A stretch of DNA of 44,861 bases from an uncultured Holdemanella sp. GTDB taxonomy: Bacteria; Bacillota_I; Bacilli_A; Erysipelotrichales; Erysipelotrichaceae. The notes under the pieces were generated by a model that was given only the letters and a program-made list of their open reading frames with translations, made no database searches and was not told the origin of the DNA. A program made the translations under genes and the position numbers. Below are positions 7,757 to 14,872 of this stretch, one piece after another (position 1 is the first letter of the stretch; every line of letters begins with the position of its first letter). The DNA lies in assembly GCF_934772795.1 (NCBI RefSeq), contig NZ_CAKVMR010000010.1:1-44861 (forward strand), read 5' to 3'.

Positions 7757-8635
7757 ATGCTTTTAATGGTAAATGGATTGTTTAAATCAATAAACAAAGT
7801 AAATATTTTAAAAGATATCTCTTTCAATATTAATGAAAATGAAATACTAGGCTTGATTGGGCCTAACGGTTCAGGTAAATCTACCATAATGAAGTGTATT
7901 GCTGGTTTGTATCATCCAACTTCAGGTAAAATAATGATTAATGGATATGACATAGATAAAGATCGGGTAAATGCTTTATCTAACATAGGTGTCAGTATCG
8001 AATATCCAGCTCTTTATCCAAATCTTACAGGCAAAGATCATTTTAAAATGGTCGCAAAATGGAAAAAACTGGATAAAAGCAGAATTAAAGAAATGGAAGA
8101 TTTTAGTGGACTAAATGATGGGTTGAGAAAAGAAGTTAGGCATTATTCCATGGGCATGAAGCAACGCTTGATTTTATCATTGGCAATGATGACAAAGCCA
8201 AAACTGCTTATCTTGGATGAGCCGACAAATGGATTGGATCCACAGGCTATTATTGATTTAAGAAAGAAACTTCTAGATATACGTAATGATGGTACAAGTA
8301 TTCTTTTATCGAGTCATCAATTAAGTGAGGTAGATAAGTTAGTAGATCGAATTATTTTTATAAAAGATGGTCAGCTTATTGCACATAAGACAATAGATCA
8401 GCTTCATCAAAAACACATTTCGTGTATCAAAACTTCAGATAATCAATATGCACAAAAGATTTTAAAAGACTATATTGTAACGAACGAAAATGAATACATA
8501 AGATTAGAATGTGGTTCAGATAATGATTTTTCTAACGTAATCAACTTATTGGTTAGAAATAATATTTCTATTTATTCAATTGAAGACAAAGGAGAAGATT
8601 TAGAGAAATATTATCAAAACTTGTATCAAGGATAA
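7757..8635 (+). CDS. ABC transporter ATPase, BcrA/LanF-like
   Basis: 292 residues. The ATG at 7757 follows AAAGGAGG. Walker A GPNGSGKST starts at residue 35; signature YSMGMKQR, Walker B LLILDEPTNGLD and switch histidine SSHQ follow, with an accessory C-terminal region of ~80 residues. This is the pattern of ATPases that, with two large permeases, export peptide antibiotics or provide immunity to them (BcrA, LanF and related families). The two following genes encode matching membrane proteins. Immunity or export of a peptide is inferred from family resemblance. Confidence 0.88.
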   Translation: MLLMVNGLFKSINKVNILKDISFNINENEILGLIGPNGSGKSTIMKCIAGLYHPTSGKIMINGYDIDKDRVNALSNIGVSIEYPALYPNLTGKDHFKMVAKWKKLDKSRIKEMEDFSGLNDGLRKEVRHYSMGMKQRLILSLAMMTKPKLLILDEPTNGLDPQAIIDLRKKLLDIRNDGTSILLSSHQLSEVDKLVDRIIFIKDGQLIAHKTIDQLHQKHISCIKTSDNQYAQKILKDYIVTNENEYIRLECGSDNDFSNVINLLVRNNISIYSIEDKGEDLEKYYQNLYQG

Positions 8636-8639
8636 GCAT

Positions 8640-9731
8640 ATGAAAACGTTGATTTATAATGAAATCTGTATTTTCTTTTCAAAAAGAAATAAAGGTATTT
8701 TTATCGTAGGATGTCTTTCTATGATTTTGCTTTTTTGCTTTTACTTTGTGCCAGAGCACAATAATTATATTTCGAGTCAAGTTCATTATTACGAGCAAAT
8801 GGTGACTTCAGATGCAACCAGATTTAAGATAATAACAGAGCAGATCAATAGGATGAAAGAAATTGGTGAAGACACAGAGAAACTAGAAAAATCCAGGTAT
8901 TTTTGGCAGGCAGATTTAGAAAATTGCAGATTGGTGTCTTATAATCTTGAACATGAAAATGCATCTAATATAGCTAAAGCAATGATAAAAAGAGATAAGT
9001 TTCTTCAAAAAGTGATTGATGAAGGTGGAGATCTTTCATCCTATTCAATCATGCTGCGTAATGATGAAAGAGATCTAAAAAATCGAATTAAACTTCAAGA
9101 TATGTACATGAAAAATCAATTCTACGATTTTGTATACGAAAAAATGCCAACAGCATATTATATGTTATCTAATTTTTTTGTTTTTGGTGGGATCCCAATT
9201 ATTGTAATACTTGCATGTGTAATATTATCTAATTTTGACTGCTGGTCTAAAGATTTTGAATCAAATACTTATAAGTTGCTATTCACAATGACGGGCTCAA
9301 GAGCGAAGATTTATTTAGCAAGAACAATTGTAACTACAATAGCTACAATGACTATGAGTTTGATGATGATTGGTATTTTATTTGTATTAGGATATTTCAC
9401 TTATGGCTTAGGAGATGAAGTATTTGTTATAGTAAAAAACACATTCGTACCTATTAGCACGTGGTGTATGAATAATTTAATGATAACAATCGTATTACTA
9501 GCTTTTCTATCAACTATGATTCAAGTGCTTTCACTTCTTACAAAAAACAGTGGTATAAGTCTATTAGTTCCTTGTCTATGTCTGCTCGTTTTATTAACAG
9601 ACATTAATTTATTTAGTTCTATCTTCTCAATAAATTCTTTGATTCTTTGGATTATTATTTTATTAATCGTAATCATTCATTTTTGTATGGTTAAATATTT
9701 AGAAAGAATCGATCTAAATGGGACAAACTAG
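8640..9731 (+). CDS. ABC-2 type permease with large extracytoplasmic loop
   Basis: 363 residues, starting 4 nt after the ATPase stop. A first membrane helix (residues ~17-34) is followed by a hydrophilic, Lys/Glu-rich region of ~130 residues and then five or six helices clustered in the C-terminal half, ending in a very hydrophobic Ile/Leu run. This arrangement (one helix, large exposed domain, helix bundle) fits ABC-2 permeases of peptide-resistance transporters. It presumably pairs with the next gene product. No family name beyond this can be given. Confidence 0.8.
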   Translation: MKTLIYNEICIFFSKRNKGIFIVGCLSMILLFCFYFVPEHNNYISSQVHYYEQMVTSDATRFKIITEQINRMKEIGEDTEKLEKSRYFWQADLENCRLVSYNLEHENASNIAKAMIKRDKFLQKVIDEGGDLSSYSIMLRNDERDLKNRIKLQDMYMKNQFYDFVYEKMPTAYYMLSNFFVFGGIPIIVILACVILSNFDCWSKDFESNTYKLLFTMTGSRAKIYLARTIVTTIATMTMSLMMIGILFVLGYFTYGLGDEVFVIVKNTFVPISTWCMNNLMITIVLLAFLSTMIQVLSLLTKNSGISLLVPCLCLLVLLTDINLFSSIFSINSLILWIIILLIVIIHFCMVKYLERIDLNGTN

Positions 9732-9743
9732 GAGAAAAACGAT

Positions 9744-11099
9744 ATGAAATATGAGATGAAAAGTATTTTAAAGAGCAAGGCTAGCTTAGTGTGTTTACTG
9801 ATCTTTTTGATTGTTAATATGTTTTCAATGAACTTTTTAAATCTAGCGAATGATGTAGAAAGTAATATCATTCATAATGAGCAATTGATCGTAGAAAGCC
9901 AAAGCTCAATTTCTCAAATTGATGTTATAAAAAAGCAATTGGGTGAAAAAATAAAACCTGAACAGGTTGAAGTGTTAAATAATTATAAAGAATATTTAAA
10001 ATGGAAAAGCAAAAATGCAAATGAAGCAATTGATTGCTTAAAAAAAGAAGGAGTTAAAGGATTTGAAAATTATCCTGATATAAAGAAGTATGACTTGTGG
10101 AATCAAATGTTTGAAATGGATTGTTTTGCAAAAACGGATAAGCAGTTAAGTCAAGTGGTGTTTAAAGATGAACTTGCTAAAATAGGATATCCTGATATAT
10201 CTTTTGATTCATCATTATTAAATGATATGCAAAAGTTCTTTAACCGAGACTATGAAGATGCATATCATCATACCTATATGAATCTTCAGAATGCGTTTCA
10301 TGAAATAGCAACAGCAAACAATAAAAATATATTGAATATTGCGCAAGGTCCATGGACGTATTTGTGCCGCCAATTACGTTTAGGGAGTCTATTTTCATTA
10401 ATGGTTATTCCAATAGGTGTTTTTTATACATTAATTGGAATTTGGCAGCAAAAGCAAAGTAAAAGTTTTGAGTTATCTTATTTGAATTCAAAAAGCTCAA
10501 ACAGATTTTTACTATCAAGAATTATAGAAATAGGAATCAGTTATACCCTGATAATATTTATTTCTTTGTTTATTCCTGTTCTGATTCTAGGATTTCGACA
10601 TGGATTTGATGGACTAAACTCATATATGTTGATTGACTGGAATAATTTTGTTGGCTTCAAAACAAATCTGACTTCTTACAATTATGGATATGCATATTCT
10701 ATGTTTTATGAGCACCTTATTTCGATGGATAATTATATGCCTATTAATATGGAGAATACATATATTTTTATTCCTTTGATCCTTTCTTTAGGGTTAGGTA
10801 TTATGAAAATAATATTTACAGTAACTCTAGGATTGTTGTGTTCTGTTAATATCAGAAAATCATGGATCAGTTATGCATTAGGATTGTTCATTGTGCTTAT
10901 TCACATATATTCTCAACAAATAACATATTCAATCGAATTCTTTCCTATGTTAAATCCATTTAGCATTCTTGCCAGTCTAACTGTAATAGTAGGAAATGGA
11001 ACACAGACATCACTAAATGCAATATTAATGTTAGTAGTATGGTCTATTCTAATGTATGGTGTAACCGTGGTGATATTTAATAAAAGTGATGTAAAATAG
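9744..11099 (+). CDS. ABC-2 type permease, second subunit
   Basis: 451 residues. The ATG at 9744 follows TAGGAG that overlaps the previous stop. Layout is an N-terminal helix (residues ~12-30), a hydrophilic region up to ~215 with YHHTYMNLQNAFHEIA, then about six helices. It resembles the upstream permease in architecture and likely forms a heteromeric channel with it. It is the last gene of the operon; beyond it lies IS-end-like sequence and a 12-bp repeat array instead of a normal terminator, so the native downstream region may have been lost. Confidence 0.8.
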   Translation: MKYEMKSILKSKASLVCLLIFLIVNMFSMNFLNLANDVESNIIHNEQLIVESQSSISQIDVIKKQLGEKIKPEQVEVLNNYKEYLKWKSKNANEAIDCLKKEGVKGFENYPDIKKYDLWNQMFEMDCFAKTDKQLSQVVFKDELAKIGYPDISFDSSLLNDMQKFFNRDYEDAYHHTYMNLQNAFHEIATANNKNILNIAQGPWTYLCRQLRLGSLFSLMVIPIGVFYTLIGIWQQKQSKSFELSYLNSKSSNRFLLSRIIEIGISYTLIIFISLFIPVLILGFRHGFDGLNSYMLIDWNNFVGFKTNLTSYNYGYAYSMFYEHLISMDNYMPINMENTYIFIPLILSLGLGIMKIIFTVTLGLLCSVNIRKSWISYALGLFIVLIHIYSQQITYSIEFFPMLNPFSILASLTVIVGNGTQTSLNAILMLVVWSILMYGVTVVIFNKSDVK

Positions 11100-11145
11100 A
11101 TGAAACAAAATGAATTATTACCCATTCTGCATATGACGGAAAAAT

Positions 11146-11196
11146 GGTGCGCGTGTAGCGCACCATCGGTGTATCTGTAGCGGTCAATCGGTGTAT
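11146..11196. repeat. IS-end-like palindrome and direct repeat
   Basis: GGTGCGC and GCGCACC flank a 5-nt loop (11146-11164), followed by ATCGGTGTAT at 11165-11174 and again at 11187-11196 (22-bp period). It is GC-richer than its surroundings. Short repeated terminal motifs like these are seen at ends of IS21-type elements, but I cannot assign the element; no transposase frame is next to it. Confidence 0.4.
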
Positions 11197-11234
11197 GATC
11201 ATAAAATCTAAGCTTTTATAAATATTATATAAAT

Positions 11235-11294
11235 TTTAACTCGGCATTTAACTCGGCATTTAACTCGGCATTTAACTCGGCATGCCGAGTTAAA
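11235..11294. repeat. four tandem 12-bp repeats closed by one inverted copy
   Basis: TTTAACTCGGCA occurs four times head to tail (11235-11282) without mismatch, followed at once by TGCCGAGTTAAA (11283-11294). The last direct copy and the inverted copy form a perfect 24-bp palindrome. It lies 8 bp beyond the stop of the convergent AlbA_2-type gene. On neither strand is a long T run placed after the palindrome, so a simple terminator is not fully convincing; a protein-binding array is possible. Confidence 0.9.
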
Positions 11295-11301
11295 TCATTC
11301 A

Positions 11302-12951
11302 CTATTTTTTTACTAATTTATAATTAGCATATCTACCGGTTCTATCGTTTTGAATAATATTCTCTTTTTTTAATTTTTCAATTGTTCTTCGTGCTTGATT
11401 ATCATTATAGCCACAAAGCTCTTGAATATTTGCACGAGTAATGTTTTCCTCTTTTTCTAAATACTCAATAATCAAACGTTTAGCCTTCAAATATTGAATT
11501 GTATGATCTTGTGTATACTCAATTCCGGATTTCAAAGAATCGTAAACACGTGCCGTTAACATATATTGATTTCCTACAGTTTCTAATAAGGAAAAATGTT
11601 GTAGACGATTCAAAGCATTTCGTGCTTCATCCTCTGTAACCTGAGTTAATTCAACCGCTTTTCTAAAAATAATACTCCTATTATCTTTTACAAAACGTAA
11701 TATCATTAATTCTGCTAAGGAAAAAGCAATTTGTTTTGATTCTTGTTCTTTAATAATAAATTTTACAAAATCAATATCTTCTGTTGAACTGTAAATAGTC
11801 AATTGCACAGAATCATTATAATGCCTATATATAGGGTAAGGTTTTCCCATTGAAACCGTCTCTTTATAAATAATATCGACACCTTGTCCTGTTCGTTGAA
11901 CATATTTTAATCTTTGAAGTGTTTCTGCAATTAGTTTATTTCTAGGTGAAGAAGCATGCGTAATTATATTATTTTCCGTTATACCATCTAGAAAGCCTCC
12001 TGGATTTTCGATTAGTATGTGACCTGGATATTGTTTTACATATATAGAAGCCATGCTTTCATAATCACGATGGCTAAGTGCATTTAAAAGTGCTTCTTGA
12101 AATACCTTTTCAGAATAATCGGCAACTTCCATTCGAAATAATCCAATTTGAATATTCAATATTTTATTATCATTTTGTATTTTTTCAGTTAATCTATCTA
12201 AGATAGTAATAATCGGTTGTTTTAAATCAAGGCGCGTATTGTATTCGATATCACTCTCATTTTTATACTTTAAATAAATAACTTCCGCTTGAGGTAAAAA
12301 CTTTTTAATAGAAGTTTCTTTTCCAACGAACAACAATCCAGCGATAGTTAAATGAACAGTGCCTTCTTCATAAATGATTAAACCTAAATCCTTCAAAAAA
12401 GCCATATCATCCATGTCTGGTAATGTGGAAGTTCTATCTCTTAATCTTAGTTTTTCTTTAAGTTTATATATCTCCAACAGATCAATATCTAAATCACTAC
12501 TTTCGGTAATTACTTTACTAGAAAAATCAGAATTATATTCAGTAGAATAACGATTACTAAGTTCTTCTGGATACCATGGCCTGTTATTCTTTCCAAGGCG
12601 TTTTAAACATCTTCCATCAGTAGTCGTATGAATTAAACCATCATTATCTACATGTAAAGCAATAACTTGTTTACCTTTATAAGGGATTTCTTCAGCTTCA
12701 ACAAATAATGGAGGTCTAGTTTTATCGTAAACAGCATCTAAAATATTTTGGACGCTATAAGGACCAATACAACCTGTTACTTCTCCATCATCTTCAACTC
12801 CCAAATAAACTGTGCCACCTTTTGTGTTTGAAAATGCAACTAATTCAGGTGTCACTAAATTGATGCATTCTTTTATACCAGATGTTTTTATCCATGATTT
12901 AAATTCAACTGTTAAGCATTCGCCTTTGCTTAAATCAGATTCAAAATTCAT
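11302..12951 (-). CDS. AlbA_2 (Schlafen-type) DNA-binding / HATPase_c_4 regulator 1
   Basis: 549 residues from ATG 12951, preceded by GGGGGTGG; an in-frame ATG 30 nt upstream has no such site. The N-terminus (residues ~8-130) is an AlbA_2 domain: E-FK near the start, AFSNTKGGTVYLGVEDDGEV, then GRCLKRLGKNNRPW. The middle holds a GHKL-like HATPase_c_4 domain with FQEALLNALSHRDY and IENPGGF, followed by RTGQGVDIIYKE. The C-terminus is predicted winged helix (NITRANIQELCGYNDNQARR). This is the COG2865 family, described as putative transcriptional regulators or RecG-like proteins. Its target is unknown; the adjacent 12-bp repeat array is an obvious candidate site to test. A second family member lies at 18254-19651. 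Confidence 0.85.
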   Translation of the reverse strand: MNFESDLSKGECLTVEFKSWIKTSGIKECINLVTPELVAFSNTKGGTVYLGVEDDGEVTGCIGPYSVQNILDAVYDKTRPPLFVEAEEIPYKGKQVIALHVDNDGLIHTTTDGRCLKRLGKNNRPWYPEELSNRYSTEYNSDFSSKVITESSDLDIDLLEIYKLKEKLRLRDRTSTLPDMDDMAFLKDLGLIIYEEGTVHLTIAGLLFVGKETSIKKFLPQAEVIYLKYKNESDIEYNTRLDLKQPIITILDRLTEKIQNDNKILNIQIGLFRMEVADYSEKVFQEALLNALSHRDYESMASIYVKQYPGHILIENPGGFLDGITENNIITHASSPRNKLIAETLQRLKYVQRTGQGVDIIYKETVSMGKPYPIYRHYNDSVQLTIYSSTEDIDFVKFIIKEQESKQIAFSLAELMILRFVKDNRSIIFRKAVELTQVTEDEARNALNRLQHFSLLETVGNQYMLTARVYDSLKSGIEYTQDHTIQYLKAKRLIIEYLEKEENITRANIQELCGYNDNQARRTIEKLKKENIIQNDRTGRYANYKLVKK

Positions 12952-13256
12952 GCTTCCACCCCCATTTATTATGATAATCAATAAAATATCTTATCCCTAT
13001 TTTATCAATTATTGAAATCTATCACAATTAAATAATAAGAAACTGGGTCTTAGGTATATTCCCTAAATACTTGTCTTTTGTCCCCAAAAAAGACGATGCT
13101 TGCTACAAATGTAGACAATTATTTGACGCTTGCGTTGGAAAAATTTGATAAAGTAAAAAACACTCATACACATATGTGTATTGTTGAAGTGGCTCTCTTC
13201 GTGGATTTAGTGACTCCATTTTCATGGATTGGATGGCTCCGTCACCATGAAATACT
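12952..13256. other. gene-free stretch with IS scar
   Basis: About 300 bp without a credible gene. The first ~70 bp are AT-rich and should hold the promoter of the AlbA_2 gene. At 13225-13242 an 18-nt segment matches (17 of 18, inverted) 26170-26187, so both places probably kept pieces of the same kind of insertion element. The stretch ends where the third relaxase tail begins. Confidence 0.4.
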
Positions 13257-13298
13257 CAGTTAGAACAAAAAAGGAATATGGATAAACAAAGAGCTTGA
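13257..13298 (+). pseudogene. relaxase C-terminal tail, copy 3
   Basis: Fourteen codons read QLEQKRNMDKQRA and a stop, the same tail as at 1312-1595 and 3123-3182. Its left edge abuts the IS-scarred region. It is again followed by the hairpin and a convergent XRE-TPR gene, which marks the third copy of the module. Confidence 0.55.
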
Positions 13299-13321
13299 GT
13301 AAATGATGTTTTACCCAAGCT
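13292..13321. terminator. shared hairpin, module copy 3
   Basis: AGCTTGAGTAAA and TTTACCCAAGCT, a 12-bp stem with one mismatch, is identical to copy 1 and sits 30 bp past the stop of the convergent XRE-TPR gene. Confidence 0.7.
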
Positions 13322-13350
13322 TTATTTAATGATAAATAAGTGCGATTTTC

Positions 13351-14667
13351 TTAACTTGATGAATCAACAAAGAGTGTAGAACTTTTTAATGTTAAATCTT
13401 TATCGTTAAATGATTTGATGTCAATAAGGATTTTGATCATCATATCTTTATTGTTGGTTTCTGTATAGTAATCCAAAATAAAGTTTTGAATAAGTGGAAT
13501 ATCTTCGTACACATTGTTCTGCAAGAGTGACTCATAATACAAAATGATATTTTTTTCAAAATCAACATTTTGTTTTTGAGTACGAGCACTTATAGCTAGT
13601 AAAAAAGGCTTGTAAAAATCGTCTGCATATTCTAGATGAGATTCTATATAATCTAAACATTTTAGATACTCATTCTGTTTGTAATATGAATAGGGTATGA
13701 AATAACATAAATCACAAGATGGATCTTTGTTTTCGATTGCCAAGTTTGTGTATTTTATACATTCATCATAATTCTTACTTAATAAAGCATTCCAAGCTAA
13801 GTTATGATAAATTTGGTTCGGTTTGTAATTTAAGTGATCGTTGTTTGACGAAGATAATATCTTTAATAATTTTTCTTTAGATTCATTGTAAATACCTAAA
13901 TTAGTAAGTATTATACATTCGAACATATCAACGGTAATAATTCGACTATAGTTATTGTGTTGCTTTAGTAACGCTTTACTGGATATGCATTTTTCATATG
14001 CATGGGTTGGCTGGTTTAGTTCTGCATAAACACTGATTAATTGGAAAATATTCATAGAATAAACGATGGAGGAGGAATTACACATCATATTTGATTTTAA
14101 AAAACAATCAAGTGCTATATGGTTGGAGGCCACATCTCTTTTATAAAAAATTCCTAACAAAGAATAATAAATTGAGATTTCATCAGATTGTAAACAGTTT
14201 AAATTTTGATTTAATAAAGCTTCAATTTCAATTATTTTACTATTATTTTTTTCGATTCTTAAATAGTAAAATAATTGAATGATTTTAAAGGTAAAATAAG
14301 CATATGAATTTATTATGTTATTCTCAGATTCTTGAATTGTTTTATAAATATCTAAGATTGATTGTTGCCTTTCAAAGAAAAAGTTTTCAAATATTTCATA
14401 TAGATATTTTCTTGAAAGAGTATATAAATCATAATTTGTATTAAAGTTTGTGTTCAAAATAGAATCCATTTGTTTACATAGGCCATCGGGGAAATGTCTT
14501 TTACCATTTTCTAAATCACTTAAAAATCCTTTGTTCATTCTTAATTCTTTTGCTAAACAAGAAAGAGAAATATTTTGCTTAGTACGCTGAATCCTATAAT
14601 ATGCACCGGCTAATCTTTCAATAGGAACAGAAAGATTGAGCGTATTTTGTTTTATTTGAAATGGCAT
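13351..14667 (-). CDS. XRE-TPR transcriptional regulator 3
   Basis: 438 residues. The XRE helix-turn-helix is at residues ~22-78 (ISLSCLAKELRMNKGFLSDL, then ENGKRHF); the remainder is TPR-like. The ATG at 14667 follows AAAGGAGGT. From about residue 319 it is almost identical to regulators 1 and 2, while residues 80-290 are the most divergent of the three. It is divergent from the two-gene ABC exporter at 14873-17736. Its own promoter carries a perfect palindrome (14697-14713) between -35 and -10, suggesting autorepression, and the exporter promoter carries GTTAGTAAACAT. A ligand-responsive switch for the exporter is the natural inference. Confidence 0.87.
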   Translation of the reverse strand: MPFQIKQNTLNLSVPIERLAGAYYRIQRTKQNISLSCLAKELRMNKGFLSDLENGKRHFPDGLCKQMDSILNTNFNTNYDLYTLSRKYLYEIFENFFFERQQSILDIYKTIQESENNIINSYAYFTFKIIQLFYYLRIEKNNSKIIEIEALLNQNLNCLQSDEISIYYSLLGIFYKRDVASNHIALDCFLKSNMMCNSSSIVYSMNIFQLISVYAELNQPTHAYEKCISSKALLKQHNNYSRIITVDMFECIILTNLGIYNESKEKLLKILSSSNNDHLNYKPNQIYHNLAWNALLSKNYDECIKYTNLAIENKDPSCDLCYFIPYSYYKQNEYLKCLDYIESHLEYADDFYKPFLLAISARTQKQNVDFEKNIILYYESLLQNNVYEDIPLIQNFILDYYTETNNKDMMIKILIDIKSFNDKDLTLKSSTLFVDSSS

Positions 14668-14693
14668 AAATAAAAGACCTCCTTTTGGAAGCT

Positions 14694-14722
14694 ATTATCA
14701 CATGTAATGTGATTTGGTTCAA
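14694..14722 (-). promoter_or_regulatory. promoter and palindromic operator of XRE-TPR gene 3
   Basis: On the minus strand TTGAAC (14722-14717) and GATAAT (14699-14694) are 17 nt apart. The spacer contains the perfect inverted repeat ATCACAT-GTA-ATGTGAT (14697-14713). A protein bound there would block RNA polymerase, consistent with autoregulation. The corresponding regions of regulators 1 and 2 lack this perfect palindrome. Confidence 0.6.
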
Positions 14723-14796
14723 GAATTTAAAAATATTTTACTTTTGTATTTTTCGTATATATGTAGGAATGAAAAGTAAATTTGAAGAAAGCTACA

Positions 14797-14844
14797 GTTA
14801 GTAAACATGGGAACATTTACAGAGTTTTGGCTTAGTTTTATAAT
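14797..14844 (+). promoter_or_regulatory. promoter and putative XRE-TPR activator site of the heterodimeric exporter
   Basis: TTTACA (14816-14821) and TATAAT (14839-14844) are separated by 17 nt. GTTAGTAAACAT (14797-14808) ends 7 nt before -35, the same element and gap as at 4983. Preceding bases are also similar (TA-pyrimidine-A). Confidence 0.75.
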
Positions 14845-14872
14845 GAATTCTAAGATTTGAAAAGAGGTATGT

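Noticed and set aside
11100..11180. 26-codon frame directly after the ABC permease (starts MKQNELLPIL, contains CACS)
   Set aside because: It has no ribosome binding site and runs through the palindrome and repeats that look like an IS end; a bacteriocin precursor is not supported.
11235..11294. CRISPR array
   Set aside because: Repeats are 12 bp and directly adjacent with no spacers, and no cas genes are present.
13078..13263. Open frame of 61 codons on the plus strand
   Set aside because: It begins with TTG, has no ribosome binding site and includes the IS scar; it probably is chance reading of element debris.
14769..14801. 10-codon frame MKSKFEESYS between regulator 3 and the exporter, considered as pheromone precursor
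   Set aside because: It lies upstream of the exporter promoter, overlaps the GTTAGTAAACAT element, and the only AGG is too close to the ATG.
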